The position numbers and the translations under genes are program-made. 64,000 nucleotides of DNA from Lepus europaeus (Eukaryota > Chordata > Mammalia > Lagomorpha > Leporidae), in NCBI RefSeq assembly GCF_033115175.1, contig NC_084835.1, positions 32,011,858 to 32,075,857 of the forward strand, read 5' to 3'. The number at the start of each line of letters is the position of its first letter. The stretch's first letter is position 1. Positions 10,684 to 22,708 of the stretch are shown in pieces. The notes beneath the pieces were generated by a model. The model saw only the letters and a list, made by a program, of their open reading frames with translations. It searched no databases and had not been told where the DNA came from.

Positions 10684-11012
10684 TTTTTTTTTGACAGGCA
10701 GAGTGGACAGTGAGAGAGAGAGAAAGGTCTTCCTTTTGCCGTTGGTTCACCCTCCAATGGCCGCCGCGGTAGCGCGCTGCGGCCGGCGCACCATGCTGAT
10801 CCAATGGCAGGAGCCAGGTGCTTCTCCTGGTCTCCCATGGGGTGCAGGGCCCAAGGACTTGGGCCATCCTCCACTGCACTCCCTGGCCACAGCAGAGAGC
10901 TGGCCTGGAAGAGGGGCAACCGGGACAGGATCGGTGCCCCGACCGGGACTAGAACTCGGTGTGCCGGCGCCGCAAGGCGGAGGATTAGCCTAGTGAGCCG
11001 CGGTGCTGGCCC
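10684..11012 (-). mobile_element. Young GC-rich C-repeat SINE
   Basis: An antisense copy from the poly-T and GACAGGCAGAGTGGACAG to GAGCCGCGGTGCTGGCCC. The duplication CTGATTGTCTTTT is visible at 10671-10683 and 11013-11025. Confidence 0.95.
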
Positions 11013-11155
11013 CTGATTGTCTTTTAAACTTCCTGAATCACCAGAATACCTATTTAGATGTGGTGCCAATAGAGGTGACATCATTGCCTTCAGAGGCGGC
11101 ACTATTTTTTTTTTAGTTTCATCATCTTCTTTCACTTGTTTCTTTTTCATTAAGT

Positions 11156-11440
11156 CCTTTTTTTCCCCCCCAAATAAACCTTTTATTTAAGGAATACAAA
11201 CTTCACGCGTTTCATAAGTACAATTTTAGGAATATAGTGATTCTTCCCATTATACCCGCTCTCCCACTCCTCCTCCTCTTCCCTCTCCCAATCCCAGTCC
11301 CATTCTCCGCTAAGATCCATTTTCAATTAACTTTAAACACAGAAGACCAACTCTATATTTAAGTAAAGAGTTCAACAGTTTGCACACACCCACACCCACA
11401 CGCACACATACAATCATACACACACCCCTGCGGAACATTT
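11156..11440 (-). mobile_element. L1 3' end, lagomorph-type, older copy
   Basis: An AAATAAACCTTTTATTTAAGG start, a CCTCCTCCTCTTCCCTCTCCC tract and then AAGTAAAGAGTTCAACAG match the layout of the fresher L1 3' UTR copy at 30632-31565. This copy is more diverged and ends in a CA-rich stretch. Only the 3' end is present. Confidence 0.65.
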
Positions 11441-11734
11441 TTTTTTTTTTTTAAACTTAACTATTTGAGAGGCAGACACAGGGAGACAGAGTTCCTCAGT
11501 GGTTCACTCTCCAAATACATGCAACTTTCCAGCTTGGGCTGGGACAAAGTTGGGAGCCAGGAACTCAATTCAGGTCTCCCATGGGGGTGGCAGGAATCCT
11601 GTAACCATCGCCTCTTCCTCCCAGTTTGCAGTGGCGGGAAGCTGCAGTCAGGAGCCAGGGCTGGAAATTCAACCCAGGCACCCTGTTCTGGGAGACAGGC
11701 ATATTAACTGCTAGGCCAAACACTTGCTCCTCTC
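11441..11734 (-). mobile_element. Oldest-class C-repeat SINE
   Basis: An antisense copy with CCTCAGTGGTTCACTCTCC, GAACTCAATTCAGGTCTCC and the terminal GGCCAAACACTTGCTCC typical of the old class. Confidence 0.8.
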
Positions 11735-11749
11735 CTCAGACTTGAATTT

Positions 11750-12055
11750 TTTTTTTTAAGTGTTTTTTTTTTTTTTTTGAAAGGCAGAACAACAGAGACA
11801 GACATAGATTTTCCATCCACTGGTTCACTCCCCAAATGGCTACAGCAGCCAAGGCTTGGCCAAGCCCAAGCCAGGGCCCAGGAACTCTATCCTGGTGTCC
11901 CACATGGGTGGTAGGGGTCTAAGTGCCTGGGCCATGTTCCACTGCCTTCCCAAGTGCATTAGCAGAGTGCTGGATCAGAAGCAGAGTTAGCAATATAGGA
12001 CGCCAGAGTCGCATGTGGCAGCTTAACCCACTGTGCCACCAACACCAGCCCCCAG
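11750..12055 (-). mobile_element. C-repeat SINE
   Basis: An antisense copy from a long poly-T to CACCAACACCAGCCCCC. Imperfect direct repeats (CAGACTTG before, CAGGCTTGG after) suggest its target site. Confidence 0.88.
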
Positions 12056-13400
12056 GCTTGGCATTTTTAGTAATCTAGTACTTGATTCCAGAATCTATAT
12101 CTGGGCTCTCTTTTGGGATGCTATTTGGAAGTTTCTGTAGAATTCCAAGTTTTATTGAATACTTTAAAAATTTCTGTGAAGATGTTTGCAGAGACAAAGG
12201 GAGTCTGATGGTTAACTTGGCAGCATTTGCACATATTGTAAGGTATTAATAGCGATTATTTCTGGGACTCTAATCACTTGTCTTGTACTTGATTATGTGT
12301 TTTTCTCCACTTGTCCTAGAAACCTGTGATGAATGCAATCAGAAAAGTCTGAGTTGGAAGCTTTTAGAGACTGGTAATTAGCTCATTAGAGACTCTTAAG
12401 TGATCTTTCTTTTGAAGAAAACTTTGTGCAGCCTAATTCAGGGGCTGCTGATACTCAGTCACCCTATAGCACCTGTTTTGAGCCTTATCCCATGGGAAAG
12501 TTTGTCGCGGCAGGCATGCAGATAAGAACCTAGCTATAGTTACCAGGAGGAAATGTCGGATTCCCAGATTGAAGTTTATTTCATGTGAGAAGGGTCTAAA
12601 GATAGTTACATCCAGAACTAGCCACCCCTTAGTCTCAGCTCCCCAATGGATTGCCATCTCAAGACAGAGCATATTGATCCAAGGTTTAAGTGGGCTCATT
12701 TGGAGCAAGGAAAACACATCCTCTGTTGACCCCTGTAGGCAGGAAGTGTTTCCCCTGCAACCTGCTGGAGGTTTGGGGGCAGCTTCATTTGGAATGGACG
12801 TGCAGTATGTTCCATCTTCACATTCTGAGAGAGAGAGAACTGGACCTGAAGGTTATTTTAGAACTTGTAAAAGCTTAAGTATTTGAGGGATATCAGGGTG
12901 AATAATAGACTGTTCCCATTGTTTTTTCCCTTAACCTGGAAGTCACTTGTGTCAGTGATTGGCTTTACAAACAGCATGCACATAGTGGGAGAAATTAAAA
13001 TGTGACTCCTCTTTGGGGGCAGTGGCAGTGGCCCTTGCTTGGCAGTTTGAAACTGTTGAGTCAGGATTGAGGGACAAGCGCCTTATCTTGGGTAATTACC
13101 TGGAACCTCAGGAGGGGAAGTGTGTGTGCACATCGATCATTCAGCCTCCAGCCGACCTTGATGACAACGGGTCTTTGGGAAAGTGGCCATTTCTAGCTGT
13201 GGAGTAAGTGACAGAGTATTCCCTTCTGCTTAGGAACAAGAGTATAGTTGAAGGCAAAAGGGTATTCCATTGCCATTGTTGTCTTCAGATCATCGAATAG
13301 TTATTTCTAGGTGGCTAAGAGGTCACTCTCCTGTTCGTTAATGCAATCACGTTGGTCTGTGGACCCCGTCGCAGAATAACAGGAGTTTTCCTGGAAAGCT
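12056..13400 (+). other. Intron 1 unique sequence
   Basis: About 1.3 kb of ordinary, unremarkable sequence with no SINE, no recognised exon and no RNA gene. Mild A/T richness; a GAGAGAGAGA stretch at 12829-12838. Confidence 0.45.
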
Positions 13401-13414
13401 GTGTTTTGTTGGTT

Positions 13415-13565
13415 TTGTTTTATATAAATCTATATATAAATCACATGCCGTACACTTCACCCATTTCACGTATACAGTTCAGTGGCTCTTAGTGTTTTGC
13501 AGAGCTGTGTCTCCATCACCACAGTCAGTTTTAGAACCTTTTCATTACCCCAAAAAGCAGCTCGG
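13415..13565 (-). mobile_element. L1M 3'-region relic (antisense)
   Basis: TACACTTCACCCATTTCACG, GTTCAGTGGCTCTTAGTG and CATTACCCCAAAAAGCAGC match the antisense 3' part of old mammal-wide L1M elements. Confidence 0.7.
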
Positions 13566-15010
13566 TGTTGCTGAGCCGTCACCCTGGAAAGTTTTCTAGC
13601 ACTGGAGTATATCCTAACTCAGAGTATATTGTAAGCACAAAGTCTTCAGCTCTTGGGGCCAACTCCTTTCACAGTCTCCATCGACGCCTGTACACGTGTC
13701 TGTAACACCTCTGAGCGCCTCCTCGTAGGCTGTGTACCACTCTCTGGGAGCATTTTCAAATGATCACCATGGAGAAGGACTTACTTGAGTTGGTGAGCCT
13801 TCTCTGCACTACCACAACCCCCCTGCTTTCAGAAAACCGTCTGTTTAGAAACAACAGATGGATATGTCTTATAGATATGAAAATGTCACTTTGGGTTGCA
13901 GCGTCCACAGTGCATTTAGGTTCATGCGACACAGTGACTTATGAGAGTGGCGCAGGGGAAGGGCAGAGGGCTGTCTGTGTGCCAGCAAGCAGAGTGCCTG
14001 CCCCAGCTCTGCTTCTGCCTGCTTGACATGGCACTCCTATTTGTAATACTTAAACCAAGGCTGCGCACATTGCTCTGACATGGCTCATCAGAAGCAGGCG
14101 AGCTCTCATTAACTCAGCTGAAGCTATTCTGGTGGTGGGGGCAGTCCTGGATCTAAATATGTCTGAGAACCACCTGTGGAGGTGGAAAGGGAAAGTGGTC
14201 TTGTTCATTCAGCACCTTCTTTGAGGCTGCCCTACCTCAGGTGACGGGTGATTCCCTGGTGGGGTCAGTACACTTTGCATCATAGCCCTACATACCCCCC
14301 TCCCCACTGCCTTTGCAGAAGCAGAGGGAAATGAAACTGGAAGGGAACCTGCTCATACCAGACCTCCAGTGTCTGGCCAAGGGTCTAGATGGCCAACACG
14401 ATGGCTGGGGCCCAGCAGTGCCTGCGGAATGGCTGGACCATTACTGGCCGTGCTTGGGCTTCCCTGCGCTTGTTTACCCCGAAGATGCTCCTGGAGCGCC
14501 AGCTCTCTGATGGGAGCTGTGGTCTGCTCTAGGGGGGCAGCAGGGGGCACTCCCTGCTCTGGGCACACAGGGTGCACCTCTGCCCCTTCCCACTCCTTAC
14601 ACGCTAGGGGCATGGGTCGCTGGTTCTGCCTCTGCGCAGGTCTTTCTCTGACTCTTTGAGGTTTGTTTCTTTTACTACAAACCCAGCGTTTCTTGTCCAC
14701 ATATTGCTGTTTTGGTTCCGCTGCAAACTAGAATGTTTCCTGACATTTGGTAAGCATTTGTTGAATCATTGTATTTTTTGAGTGCGCGTAGTCATTGGAG
14801 GCACAGGAAACCCTTCCTGTGCCTTGCTCTGTTTCCCATCTTACCTGCCAAGCTGGATGTGATTTCTCTTCCTCCCTCTGAAATTCCCACAGAGTAGATC
14901 TGTCCCCGAAGCACAAGCGTTTTACATACATGCTATTTCTTACTACCCTACTTTCTATTTTTACTCGCCTCCCCTGCCTACACACAGAGATGAAACTGAA
15001 TAACTGAGGA
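13566..15010 (+). other. Intron 1 unique sequence
   Basis: No C-repeat and no recognised exon. GGTAAGCATTTGTTGAATC near 14750-14768 may be the end of an old L2/MIR-type repeat. Open frames at 14313-14700 overlap on both strands and look like chance. Confidence 0.45.
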
Positions 15011-15024
15011 GACAGTGCTGTAAT

Positions 15025-15180
15025 GATTGTCGACAGGTTGCTTCATCTGCCCAGCCTCCGTTTCTCCATCTGTAAAGTGGGGGCGCTCAGAGTATGTTAG
15101 GGCTGCTGCGAGGATTAACTTAGCTCCCACACACGGTGTGTTCAGAGCAGAGTCCTGTACAGAAGTGCCAGCTGCTGGGT
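15025..15180 (+). mobile_element. MIR relic
   Basis: Sense MIR text: TTTCTCCATCTGTAAAGTGG, then GGGCTGCTGCGAGGATTAAC and a degraded end. Confidence 0.75.
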
Positions 15181-16150
15181 TCTTGCTTACTACCTTTGCC
15201 TGCCCGGGACTTTTTTTGGCACTCAAGTTTGTTGAATGGAAAAAGAAGAATTACTTATTTAAGAGTTGGTCTCGCTGTCAGCCATGGCTGCTTTGCTAAT
15301 AAATGGCCAAAAAAGGTCAATAACCTCTCAAAGAGCACCATTTTCCACTGTTTTTTCCCTTTCGCCTCTGGAGGAACATATTTTGAAAGCCAGGCCCTGG
15401 AGGGCTCAGCCCAGGGTCTCTACCCCATCCGCCCAGGAGCAGAGCTGGTTGTTGGTGGTCAAAGGTGGCAGTGGAGGCCAGTGGGAAGGCTGCAGGCCCA
15501 GCCTGTGACCCAGTCCCTCAGCCACGAGGCTGGGCTAGCCACTAGCAAATGGCCACTTCAGTTCTTCCTCTGCTTGCTCAACTTGGGGGAGTTCCAACAT
15601 AGGTGCACACACATTTGACCCCTGGAACATTAATAGGCTCTTCTAAAGAGTCTTCTAGGTGCCAGGCACTGTGCTGGGTGCTAACGTAAAGAGATGAGTG
15701 AAGCAAGGAGCTTCGACCCTGGTGGAAGTAGCAGAGGCATAAACCAAATATACAGTCAAGTGTCGAGAGGGCCCGTCTGCCTGGGAGAGTGGGCAGCTGT
15801 GAGAGTCCGGTCTCTCCTGGGGCTTAGGCACTAGGAGAGGCTCAGCGAGGAGCCAACATTTTAGAGCTAATGCTCTAAATAAGCACTCCCCAGCCCCAGC
15901 CATTTATAACTTGCACGTGGTGATATTGAGTGGTTAAAAACCTCCTCTGGAAGTGACTTTAGATTAAAAATAATGTGCTCAGATCAGCGTATTATGAAAA
16001 ATTATATGAATCCTTGGGATCTGAATTATACTGGATATTTAAATATTAGAGATGAAAATTGTGATGAGATGAAAAGGATTTAAAGCACTGAGAGGGAGCA
16101 TCTTCATACAGTTTGTAGAATCTTTACAATGTTCTCACCTGTTTGTCTTT
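15181..16150 (+). other. Intron 1 unique sequence
   Basis: Mostly unassigned. GTGCCAGGCACTGTGCTGGG at 15659-15678 is the phrase of a mammal-wide repeat and is followed by a diverged continuation to about 15780. No gene seen. Confidence 0.45.
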
Positions 16151-16151
16151 T

Positions 16152-16769
16152 TAAACTCTGTTTATTTTTATTTATTTGAAAGGGAGACAGAGAAAGAGAT
16201 CTTCCATCCACTGTTTCATTCTCCCAAATGCCTGTAACAGCTTGGGCTGGGCCAGGCCACAGCCAGCAGCCTGGAGCTCCCATGTGAGTGGCAGAGACCC
16301 ACGGTGTGCATCAGCTGGAATGTGGAATCAGAAGCAAAGCCAGAACTTGAACCCAGGCACTTTTTTTTATATATAGATGTATTTTATTTATTTGAAAGAG
16401 TTACAGAGAGAGGGAGAGCTAAAGCGAGAGTGAGACGTTCTCCATCTACTGGTTCACTCCCCAAATGACTGCAAAGGCCAGAGCTGCACCTATCCGAAGC
16501 CAGGAGCCAGGAGCTTTCTCCAGGTCTCCCACATGGGCGCAGTGGCCCAAGGACTTGGGCCATCCTCCACTGCTTTCCCAGGCCATAGCAGGGAGCTGAA
16601 TCAGAAGTGGAGCAGCCAGGACTCGAACCAGTGCCCATGTGGGATGCCAGTCCTGCAGGCCTGCAGCTTTAACCCACTGCACCACAGAGCCAGCCCAGAA
16701 CCCAGGGACTGTAATTTGGAGTACAGGCATCCCAAGCAGCATCTTCACTGTTGAGCCAAATTCTGCCCT
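16152..16769 (-). mobile_element. Old C-repeat SINE split by a nested SINE
   Basis: The left part is 16152-16361 and the right part 16709-16769 (ATTTGGAGTACAGGCATCC to AAATTCTGCCC). A second SINE sits inside. Confidence 0.8.
16361..16696 (-). mobile_element. Nested C-repeat SINE, older class
   Basis: An antisense copy from poly-T/ATATATAGATG to CACAGAGCCAGCCCA. It is flanked by GAACCCAGGCAC (16349-16360) and GAACCCAGGGAC (16697-16708), a one-mismatch target duplication. Confidence 0.93.
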
Positions 16770-16909
16770 TCACTCTTCTCTTACTTTTGGCGTTGGGATT
16801 CCGTGAGCCTATAGTTAGCTAGTGGTTTATTGTGGGTATAAATGAAACCATGTATAACTAAGAACAAAATCAATTAAAACACCATGTAGTGATCAAAACT
16901 AATATAGCA

Positions 16910-17236
16910 GCCGGCACTGCGGCTCACTTGGCTAATCCTCCTGCGACGCCAGCACCCCAGGTTCTAGTCCCAGGTGGGGCACCAGATTCTATCCCGGTTG
17001 CTCCTCTTCCAGTCCAGCTCTCTGCTGTGGCCCGGGAAGGCAGTGGAGGATGGCCCAGGTGCTTGGGCCCTGCACCTGCATGGGAGACCAGGAGGAAGTG
17101 CCTGGCTCCCGGCACCGGCCGCAGTGGCCATTTGGGGGTGAACTAACGGAAGGAAGACCTTTGTCTCTGTCTCTCTCTCTCTCTCACTGTCTAACTCTGC
17201 CTGTCAAAAAACAAAAAACAAAAAAACAAAAAAAAA
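16910..17236 (+). mobile_element. Young GC-rich C-repeat SINE
   Basis: Starts GCCGGCACTGCGGCTCAC and ends in CTGTCAAAAAACAAAAAAC. Direct repeats AACTAATATAGCA and AACTAATACAGCA flank it (16897-16909 and 17238-17250). Confidence 0.95.
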
Positions 17237-17460
17237 AAACTAATACAGCAACTGAGTTAGGAATACACCTGTGATATCCAGACCCTCACTCATGCTTCCC
17301 CCGAGCACTTTTGGAGGCTTCTGCTCTATTCTGAGTTAAAAGTAGAAAATGTTGAAATTGTCATTTTATTGGCAGAGTTTTTAAAAAGTAGAAATAGACA
17401 CAGAAGCCTTAATTTGCTTTTAACAAATCTGAAATCACTTTGAAACCTCTGGTCATTCAT

Positions 17461-18097
17461 TTTTTTTTTTCTTAAGATTTATTTATTTGGCCGGCGCCGT
17501 GTCTCAACAGGCTAATCCTCCGCCTTGCGGGGCCTGCACACTGGGTTCTAGTCCCGGTCAGGGCGCCGGATTCTGTCCTGGTTGCCCCTCTTCCAGGCCA
17601 GCTCTCTGCTGTGGCCCGGGAGTGCAGTGGAGGATGGCCCAAGTGCTTGGGCCCTGCACCCCATAGGAGACCAGGATAAGCACCTGGCTCCTGCCTTTGG
17701 ATCAGCGCGGTGCGCCGGCCGCAGTGGCCATTGGAGGGTGAGCCAATGGCAAAGGAAGACCTTTCTCTCTGTCTCTCTCTCTCACTGTACACTCTGCCTG
17801 TCAAAAAAAAAAAAAAAAAAAAAAAAAAAGATTTATTTATTTGAAAGTCGCAGAGAGGCAGAGGCAGAAGCAGAGAGAGAGAGAGAGAAAGTAAGTCTTC
17901 CACCTGCTGTTAACTCCCCAAATGGCTGGAGTGCTACAGCTGGGCCCATCTGCAACCAGAAGCCTGGAACTTCTTCCAGGTCTTCTACATGGGTGTTGGG
18001 CCATCTTCCGTTGCCTTCCCAGACGATAGCAGAGAGCTATGGGATGCCAGGACTGCAGGCATTGACTTTACCCACTACACAAAATCGCTGGGCCTCG
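17461..18097 (-). mobile_element. C-repeat SINE split by a young SINE
   Basis: An antisense tail (17461-17488) reads CTTAAGATTTATTTATTT. The body resumes at 17828 with the same words and runs to AAAATCGCTGGGCC. Confidence 0.88.
17489..17827 (+). mobile_element. Young GC-rich C-repeat SINE inserted in a SINE tail
   Basis: A full-length sense copy, GGCCGGCGCCGTGTCTCAAC to CTGTC plus poly-A. The duplication AAGATTTATTTATTT (17474-17488 and 17828-17842) is the host SINE's own tail sequence. Confidence 0.95.
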
Positions 18098-18161
18098 TTC
18101 ATACTTTTCTAAACTGTGCCTAACTCATCACAAGGACCCCAGTTTTAAAAACCAAAGCACA

Positions 18162-18512
18162 GGCTGGCGCTGCGGCTCAATAGGCTAATCTTCCACCTGC
18201 AGCGCCGGCACACCGTATTCTAGTCCCGGTTGGGGCGCCGGATTCTGTCCCGGTTGCCCCTATTCCAGGCCAGCTCTCTGCTATGGCCCGGGAAGGCAGT
18301 GGAGGATGGCCCAAGTGCTTGGGCCCTGCACCCGCATGGGAGACCAGGAGAGGCGCCTGGCTCCTGACTTTGGATCAGCGCGGTGCGCCGGCCGCAGCAG
18401 CCATTGGAGGGTGAACCAACGGCAAAGGAAGACCTTTCTCTCTGTCTCTTTCTCTCACTGTCCACTCTGCCTGTCAAAAAATACAAATAAAAAAATTAAA
18501 AAAAATTTTAAA
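18162..18512 (+). mobile_element. Young GC-rich C-repeat SINE
   Basis: A sense copy starting GGCTGGCGCTGCGGCTCAA. AAAGCACA flanks it at 18154-18161 and 18513-18520. Confidence 0.93.
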
Positions 18513-18843
18513 AAAGCACAATTGCCTATGTTCTCTGAGGCTAAGATTGTGTTTGCAGGCTCAGAAGTTTATTGGTTCACTCAGCAGACACTACTGTGAG
18601 TATGCCCAGGTCCCTGGCATGTTCCAGACACTTGGGGTGCAGGTCTAAGCAAGATAGACTTGGTCCCTGCCTTCGTTTATTTCTTCGTTCCCAAAGCTTT
18701 TATTTTGGGACAGTCTGATGCGGAGTACCAAATGCAAAAAGGAGAATAGAACCAGTTGTGTTGTGTCTTGGTGGCCAGGCTAAAGGATCTGCTCAGCAGT
18801 GAGGAGACTTGAGTGGACGCATGGCACAGGAAAGTGGGGTGGT

Positions 18844-19177
18844 TTTTTTAAAAAAGATATATTTATTGGCTTATTTGAAAGGCAAAGTGTCAGAAGAAGA
18901 GATAGAAAAATAGATTGTCTGTCTACTGGTTCACTCTTCAAATGGCTGCAATAGCCCCTGGCCAGGCCAGGTCAAAACCAGGAGCCAGGAACTCCATCCA
19001 GGTCTCCCAAGTGGGTAGCAGAGACCCAAGTACTTGGGCGGTCTTCTGATGCTTTCCAGGCACATTAGCAGGAAGCTGAGTTGGAAGCAGAGCATCTGGG
19101 ACTCAAACTGGCACTCCAGTATGGGATGCCAGCATCACAGGTGCCAGCTTCACCCACTGTGCCACAGTGCTAACCCC
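18844..19177 (-). mobile_element. Old-class C-repeat SINE
   Basis: An antisense copy from TTTTTTTAAAAAAGATATA to GTGCCACAGTGCTAACCCC. Confidence 0.88.
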
Positions 19178-19559
19178 GAGAGTAGGGTTTTAGGGAGCTT
19201 AATTGCTGCCTGTAGAGTGGAGTGCGGAGGGTAGAGGATGGGGACAGGAGAGGGCGATACTGGGCAATGGCATTAGAAAGGCTGCATCTCAGGTCTGTGG
19301 GTGGGAGGAACACAACAGGGGAAAAGTCCGCCAGGATGCGATCATGAAGGATGCAGGCAGCAGAGAGGATCAGAGAAATGGTGCGAGGTAAACGAGGGGT
19401 AGCAGGCCTCCTACGGAAGTTGGGCAGTCTAAGTTTGGCTTTGGACATTTTCAGAGTACTGAGAAGGGAGTGGTACTTGCCATCACAGCTAACGTCATCA
19501 GAGCACCTAGCGTGTGTGAAGCCCTGTACTGAGTACCTTATGTAATGATTGAATTCTCA

Positions 19560-20430
19560 TTGTTGCTTTGGCAGCTTTCTTAGAGTATAATTTATAGACA
19601 GTAATCACTTTTAAGAATACTGGTTGATAAATTTTGGCAAATAGCGCTGGCGCCGTGGCTCACTTGGTTAATCCTCTACCTGTGGCGCCGGCATGCCATA
19701 TGGGCACTGGGTTCTAGTCCCGGTTGCTCCTCTTCCAGTCCAGCTCTCTGCTATGGCCGGGGAGGGCAGTGGAGAATGGCCCAAGTGCTTGGGCCCCTGT
19801 ACCTGCATGGGTGACCAGGAAGAAGCACCTGGCTGCTGTCTTCGGATCGGCACAGCGCGCCGGCCGTAGCAGCCATTTAGGGGGTGAACCAACGGAAGGA
19901 AGACCTTTCTCTCTGTCTCTCTCTCACTGTCTAACTGCCTGTCAGATTAAAAAAAAATTTTTTTGGCAAATATTTATATGCCCACACGCCCAGTGTGTAA
20001 CACTTTCATCACTCCAAGTATTTCCTTGGTGCCCCTTTGCAGTCAGTACCCTCCTTCTAGACCCAGGCAACCGCTGATGTGCTTCCTGTGAAAAGCATCT
20101 CGTCTTTTCCAGAATGGCATCTATAAATGGAATCTTAGAGGATGCCATCTTTTGTGTCTGGCTTCTTTGACTTAGCGAAAGCTGTGAGGTTCTCCCATTG
20201 CAGGTTTCTTTTCGTTGCTGAGCAGTGTTCTGCAGGAGGGTGCACCAGTTGGGAGCTGTTTGGATTGTTTGCAGTTTGGGGCTGTTATGAGCGCAGCTGC
20301 CACCAACATTTGGGCGAAGTCTTTGTGTCGACACAATATTTCCATTTCTCCGGAGTAAATGCCTAGGAATGGAATTGTTGGGTGATGTGCTAAATGTGTA
20401 TTTAACTTTATAAGAAATTGCCAAAATATT
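19560..20430 (-). mobile_element. L1M relic (antisense), split by a SINE
   Basis: Antisense L1M text is clear: CTTTTGTGTCTGGCTTCTTTG, TTCTTTTCGTTGCTGAGCAG, GAATGGAATTGTTGGGTGA. A SINE at 19643-19960 interrupts it. The open frame at 19942-20424 runs through this relic and is not a gene. Confidence 0.8.
19643..19960 (+). mobile_element. Young C-repeat SINE inside an L1M relic
   Basis: A sense copy starting AGCGCTGGCGCCGTGGCTC. The exact duplication TTTTGGCAAAT occurs at 19632-19642 and 19961-19971, so the L1 can be read continuously without it. Confidence 0.95.
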
Positions 20431-20454
20431 CTGGATTTTTATTTGGTCCTCATC

Positions 20455-20565
20455 ATTCTAGTTCTATTTGTTATTATCCTCATTCTGCAGCTGAAGATAA
20501 TGAGAAACAGAGAAAGAAAGTCACTTGCTCCAGGCCGAAGGGCAGAGTGAAGGTTTGTGTGATGC
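20455..20565 (-). mobile_element. MIR relic
   Basis: The complement of the MIR 3' half: ATTATCCTCATTCTGCAGC, then GAGAAACAGAGAAAGAAAG and CACTTGCTCCAGGCCGAAG. Confidence 0.6.
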
Positions 20566-20899
20566 CTGTGAGCTTTGAGTGACAGCTGTGTGAGTTGAGA
20601 GCCCTCCCCAAGCTGATCTGTTACCAGGGCCCTCAGGAGTGGACCTGTTTGATGGCTGCACTAAGCATAGGCCTAGAGGAGGATGAGGTTAGAGGTATTA
20701 ACCTCCATGCACAGAACCAGACAATGATTTGGGTCATTTTCTCCATTCTTTATGCCGACTGCCTAAGAATAGTTAATTTATTATACATAGTGGAGGCCTT
20801 AGGGCAACACCCTCTGATGGAGATACAATGTAAATCATGTGTGTAATTTTTCATTTCCTAGTAGCCTCATTCAAAAAGTAAAAAGAAACAGGATAAATT

Positions 20900-21223
20900 T
20901 TTTTTTTAAAGATTTATTTTATATTTGAAAGAGTTACAGAAAGAGGTAGAGACAGAGAGAGAGGTCTTCTATCCGCTGGTTCACTCCCCAGATGGCCACA
21001 ATGGCTGGAGCTGCGCTGATCTGAAGCCAGGAGCCAGGAGCCTCTTCCAGGTCTCCCACGCGGGTGCAGGGACCCAAGGACTTGGGCCATCTTCTACTGC
21101 TATCCCAGGCCATAGCAGAGAGCTGGATCGAAAGAGGAGCAGCCAGGACTAGAACCGGCGCCCATATGGGATTCCAGTGCTTCAGGCCAGGGCTTTAACC
21201 TGCTGCACCACAGCGCTGGTCCC
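20900..21223 (-). mobile_element. C-repeat SINE, older class
   Basis: An antisense copy to CACAGCGCTGGTCCC. AGGATAAATT (20890-20899) and AGGATGAATT (21224-21233) flank it. Confidence 0.93.
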
Positions 21224-21345
21224 AGGATGAATTATTTTAAATAATGTATTCTACTTAACCCGGTATATCCAAAATATTGTCATTTCAAGATGTAATCAAT
21301 TAAAATTATCAATTTATCTTACATTCCTTTTGTCATATACTTTTT

Positions 21346-21686
21346 TTTTTGGTGAATTTTTTGTGTTTTAAATATTTATTTATTTATTTGAAAGTCAGAG
21401 TTAAAGAGGAAGAGACAGAGAAAGATCTTCTATCTGTTGGTTCACTCCCCAGATGGCTGCAACAGCCAGGGCTGTGCCAGGCTGAAGCCAGTGAGCCAGA
21501 AGCTTTTTCCAGGTCTACCACGTGGCTGGCAGGAGCCCAAGCACTTGGGCCATCTTCACCTGCTTTTCCTAGGCTATTAGTAGGGTGCTAGACTGGCATT
21601 GGAGCTGTTGGGACATGAACTGGTACCCATATAGGAAGCTGGCATTGCAGGCAGTGGCTTAACCTGCTACATCACAATGCTCGCTC
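21346..21686 (-). mobile_element. C-repeat SINE, older class
   Basis: An antisense copy ending ATCACAATGCTCGCTC. TTGTCATATACTTTTT flanks it exactly at 21330-21345 and 21687-21702. Confidence 0.92.
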
Positions 21687-22110
21687 TTGTCATATACTTT
21701 TTGAAATCTGTTGTGTATTTTACAATTATAACACATCTCAATTTAGACTAGCTACATTTCAGGAGTTCAATAGCTACTTATTACTTGTGGCTACTATACT
21801 GGACAATGCAGACAGAGACATTAAAAACCATAATACCCAAATGTATTGTTAGGGAAAGAGACCCATGTTGTATTTAATGGAAAAATACTGTGTAGTATTT
21901 TTTTGCTTTCATAAATGTCAGTTTATACCTATAGTCTCTAACCATACTCATTGCCCAGTACTGTGGCTACTAGATCACTTTGAATTAATAAAATTAAAAA
22001 TTCAACTACGCTTCATGAGCTCAGTAGTCCCATGTGCATTGTGGCTGCCATATTGGATGTCAGACCTAGCTCACCGCTCCCTTCCAGGTACAGAATGTTT
22101 GAGGAAGATT

Positions 22111-22699
22111 GAGCAAGAAGGGAGGGCCTGTTAGCCCTGTGGCCAGCAGGGTCCAGTGACCAGAGAGTCCTAGAACCTCTCTGGTTCTCTGGAAGGAAGC
22201 CCGTTGGGGAGTTTAATAGGAGCACAGTGTGGAAACAAAGCAGCCTTCGCCAGGGACACTGTTCCTGTTTATACAACTGAAATTAACTGTCATTCAAATT
22301 GCTGAGTACCCCATAAACCTGATACCTACTCTAGGCATGTTCTTAAAAAAATGCTGCTTTTTGCTGCTTCTGAATCTGCCTAATGTTTGTGGTGGGGTTT
22401 GTTTGACATAATGGGCAGAAAATACTGTTCCTGTTTGTCTGCAGCTTCTGTGCGGTACACAGATTACATTCAGCCCCAGCAGTTTGTGCCCTATGGTGTA
22501 GGCTGTGGGCCGTGAGGTACAGCGCTAGTGAAGGCAGGCCTTAGTGGCCAGGGGGGTTTTCCGAGGGCTCTATTGCTATAGTAACTCCTATTCGTCACCC
22601 AGGCCTGGGTTCTTGTCCTCTCTGCCCCTACCTTCTCAGCTTCCTCCTGACCTGGTAGACCAGTTCTGCTTGCTCTGCTGACCTTTCTTCAATCAAAAT
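22111..22699 (+). other. Intron 1 unique sequence
   Basis: Nothing recognisable beyond ordinary intron sequence. The short frames here have no splice partners. Confidence 0.4.
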
Positions 22700-22708
22700 G
22701 AGACCACA

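Larger units (their letters stand above)
20850..22110. mobile_element. Ancient DNA-transposon-like relic, family not assigned
   Basis: CAAAAAGTAAAAAGAAACAGG, AACCCGGTATATCCAAAATA, CTCAATTTAGACTAGCTACA and GGCTACTATACTGGACAATG form a known mammal-wide old repeat whose name I cannot fix by eye. Two SINEs break it (20900-21223, 21346-21686). A second, similar segment lies at 21950-22070. Confidence 0.5.

Noticed and set aside
19942..20424. 160-codon minus-strand open frame
   Set aside because: It runs through an antisense L1M relic and a SINE border; no intact domain or start context supports a gene.
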